From the NCBI GenBank assembly GCA_008704415.1, contig VXIS01000016.1, positions 186,001-250,000 on the forward strand: a DNA stretch of 64,000 nt, given 5' to 3'. Below the pieces are notes generated by a model that worked only from the letters and a program-made list of their open reading frames with translations, did not search any database and was not told where the DNA came from. Within the stretch, counting starts at the first letter, position 1. Every line of letters starts with the position of its first letter. Below, in pieces: positions 63,561 through 64,000 of the stretch. The position numbers and the translations under genes were made by a program. Origin of the DNA: Sphaerosporella brunnea. Its lineage: Eukaryota > Ascomycota > Pezizomycetes > Pezizales > Pyronemataceae.

Positions 63561-64000
63561 CTACCCGAAAGCACTCTGCAGCGAGTAATTGATGATCAAC
63601 TCCTCGCCCGTCTTAAAGCTCTGCATCCCATTAGTAGCCGCAACACATCATCTTTCCTCGACGCCTCAACTCACCGCCCACAAGTTCCCCACATTCTCAT
63701 CTAGCGCCGGCATAAACGAGAAATTCACATAAAGGTACAGACTAACGTCGGGGCCAAGATCCAGCTGGTTGCGGAGGAACACAACGACATTTTCAAAGCG
63801 CTGCGAGGTCTTAATCTTATACGAATCCTTATTGAGCACCGGCGCAGAGCCCATAGCTTTGAACTTCAACGTCACTGTAGGTACTTAGTTAGCACCTTCA
63901 GCAAAGGTGGACCGAATAATGGTTAACCTTTGGTGGGCTGAGGGTGAAGCGCTGCGTCGAGCGCTGCTCGGCCATCCCGTGGAAGTGATGTGAGAACTAC
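63561..64000 (-). CDS. ATG12: Ubiquitin-like autophagy protein Atg12 (5' end missing)
   Basis: Atg12 is conjugated to Atg5 and helps lipidate Atg8 during autophagosome growth. Visible exons are 63928-64000, 63675-63874 and 63561-63620; the start lies beyond the right edge. The exons join as VVLTSLPRDGRAALDAALHP..., then VTLKFKAMGSAPVLNKDSYK, RFENVVVFLRNQLDL, YLYVNFSFMPALDENVGNLW, and after the last intron SFKTGEELIINYSLQSAFG. The terminal Gly needed for conjugation by Atg7/Atg10 is the last residue. The final 20 codons appear only after a 54-nt intron is removed. Confidence 0.93.

Noticed and set aside
1..64000. Secondary-metabolite or other gene cluster
   Set aside because: No polyketide, peptide synthetase, terpene or dedicated transporter/regulator genes; neighbours are unrelated housekeeping genes.

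Overview
This window is a compact stretch of nuclear DNA from a filamentous ascomycete fungus (Pezizomycotina). The evidence is many genes broken by 45-125 nt introns with GT...AG ends and CTAAC/CTGAC branch points, fungal-type proteins (Erg4 sterol reductase, SWI/SNF-type Ssr4, a Gln/Tyr/Gly-rich Sup35), and short intergenic spaces. I cannot name the species. I rebuilt the exons by hand and required the reading frame to close and the conserved protein blocks to join at each junction. Most models end on lengths normal for their families (for example CCT4 528 aa, PGK1 416 aa, ATP15 62 aa).

Layout, left to right. 0-10.8 kb: CWC25 (splicing, cut by the left edge), AFG2 (60S maturation ATPase), a MARVEL-domain membrane protein, an Ssr4-like chromatin protein and RPS4. 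10.8-15.5 kb: a gene-free island with two miniature inverted-repeat elements and one intact pogo/Fot1-like DNA transposon. 16-24 kb: ERG4, VPS23, a Gfo/Idh/MocA oxidoreductase and PSY4. 24-34 kb: a run of minus-strand housekeeping genes, CCT4, MAK10/NAA35, ATP15 and TEL2. 33.7-39.2 kb: a repeat-rich spacer, S-adenosylmethionine synthetase, and the GPI13 leader with an upstream ORF. 39-51 kb: GPI13, SRP68, GCD7 (eIF2B beta), an Rtc3/SBDS-like stress protein and MPP10. 51-64 kb: IFA38 ketoreductase, HPM1, TFG2, SEM1, PGK1, a PAP2 lipid phosphatase, SUP35, and ATG12 (cut by the right edge).

The genes do not form one pathway or a secondary-metabolite cluster. They are housekeeping genes, with many in ribosome biogenesis and translation (AFG2, RPS4, MPP10, GCD7, SUP35, HPM1, SRP68). 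Three intergenic regions carry telobox-like TTAGGG motifs. The accessory content is almost entirely DNA transposons: one probably autonomous pogo-like element, several TA-flanked miniature elements (three sharing a TACCG end), two hAT-type miniature elements with perfect 8-bp target duplications, and some decayed ones. I found no CRISPR array, no intact tRNA or rRNA gene, and no clearly novel multi-gene system. The most unusual items are the pogo element, the miniature-element families, the GPI13 upstream ORF that overlaps the main start codon, the Ssr4 protein without its N-terminal half, and a GC-AG intron in MAK10.
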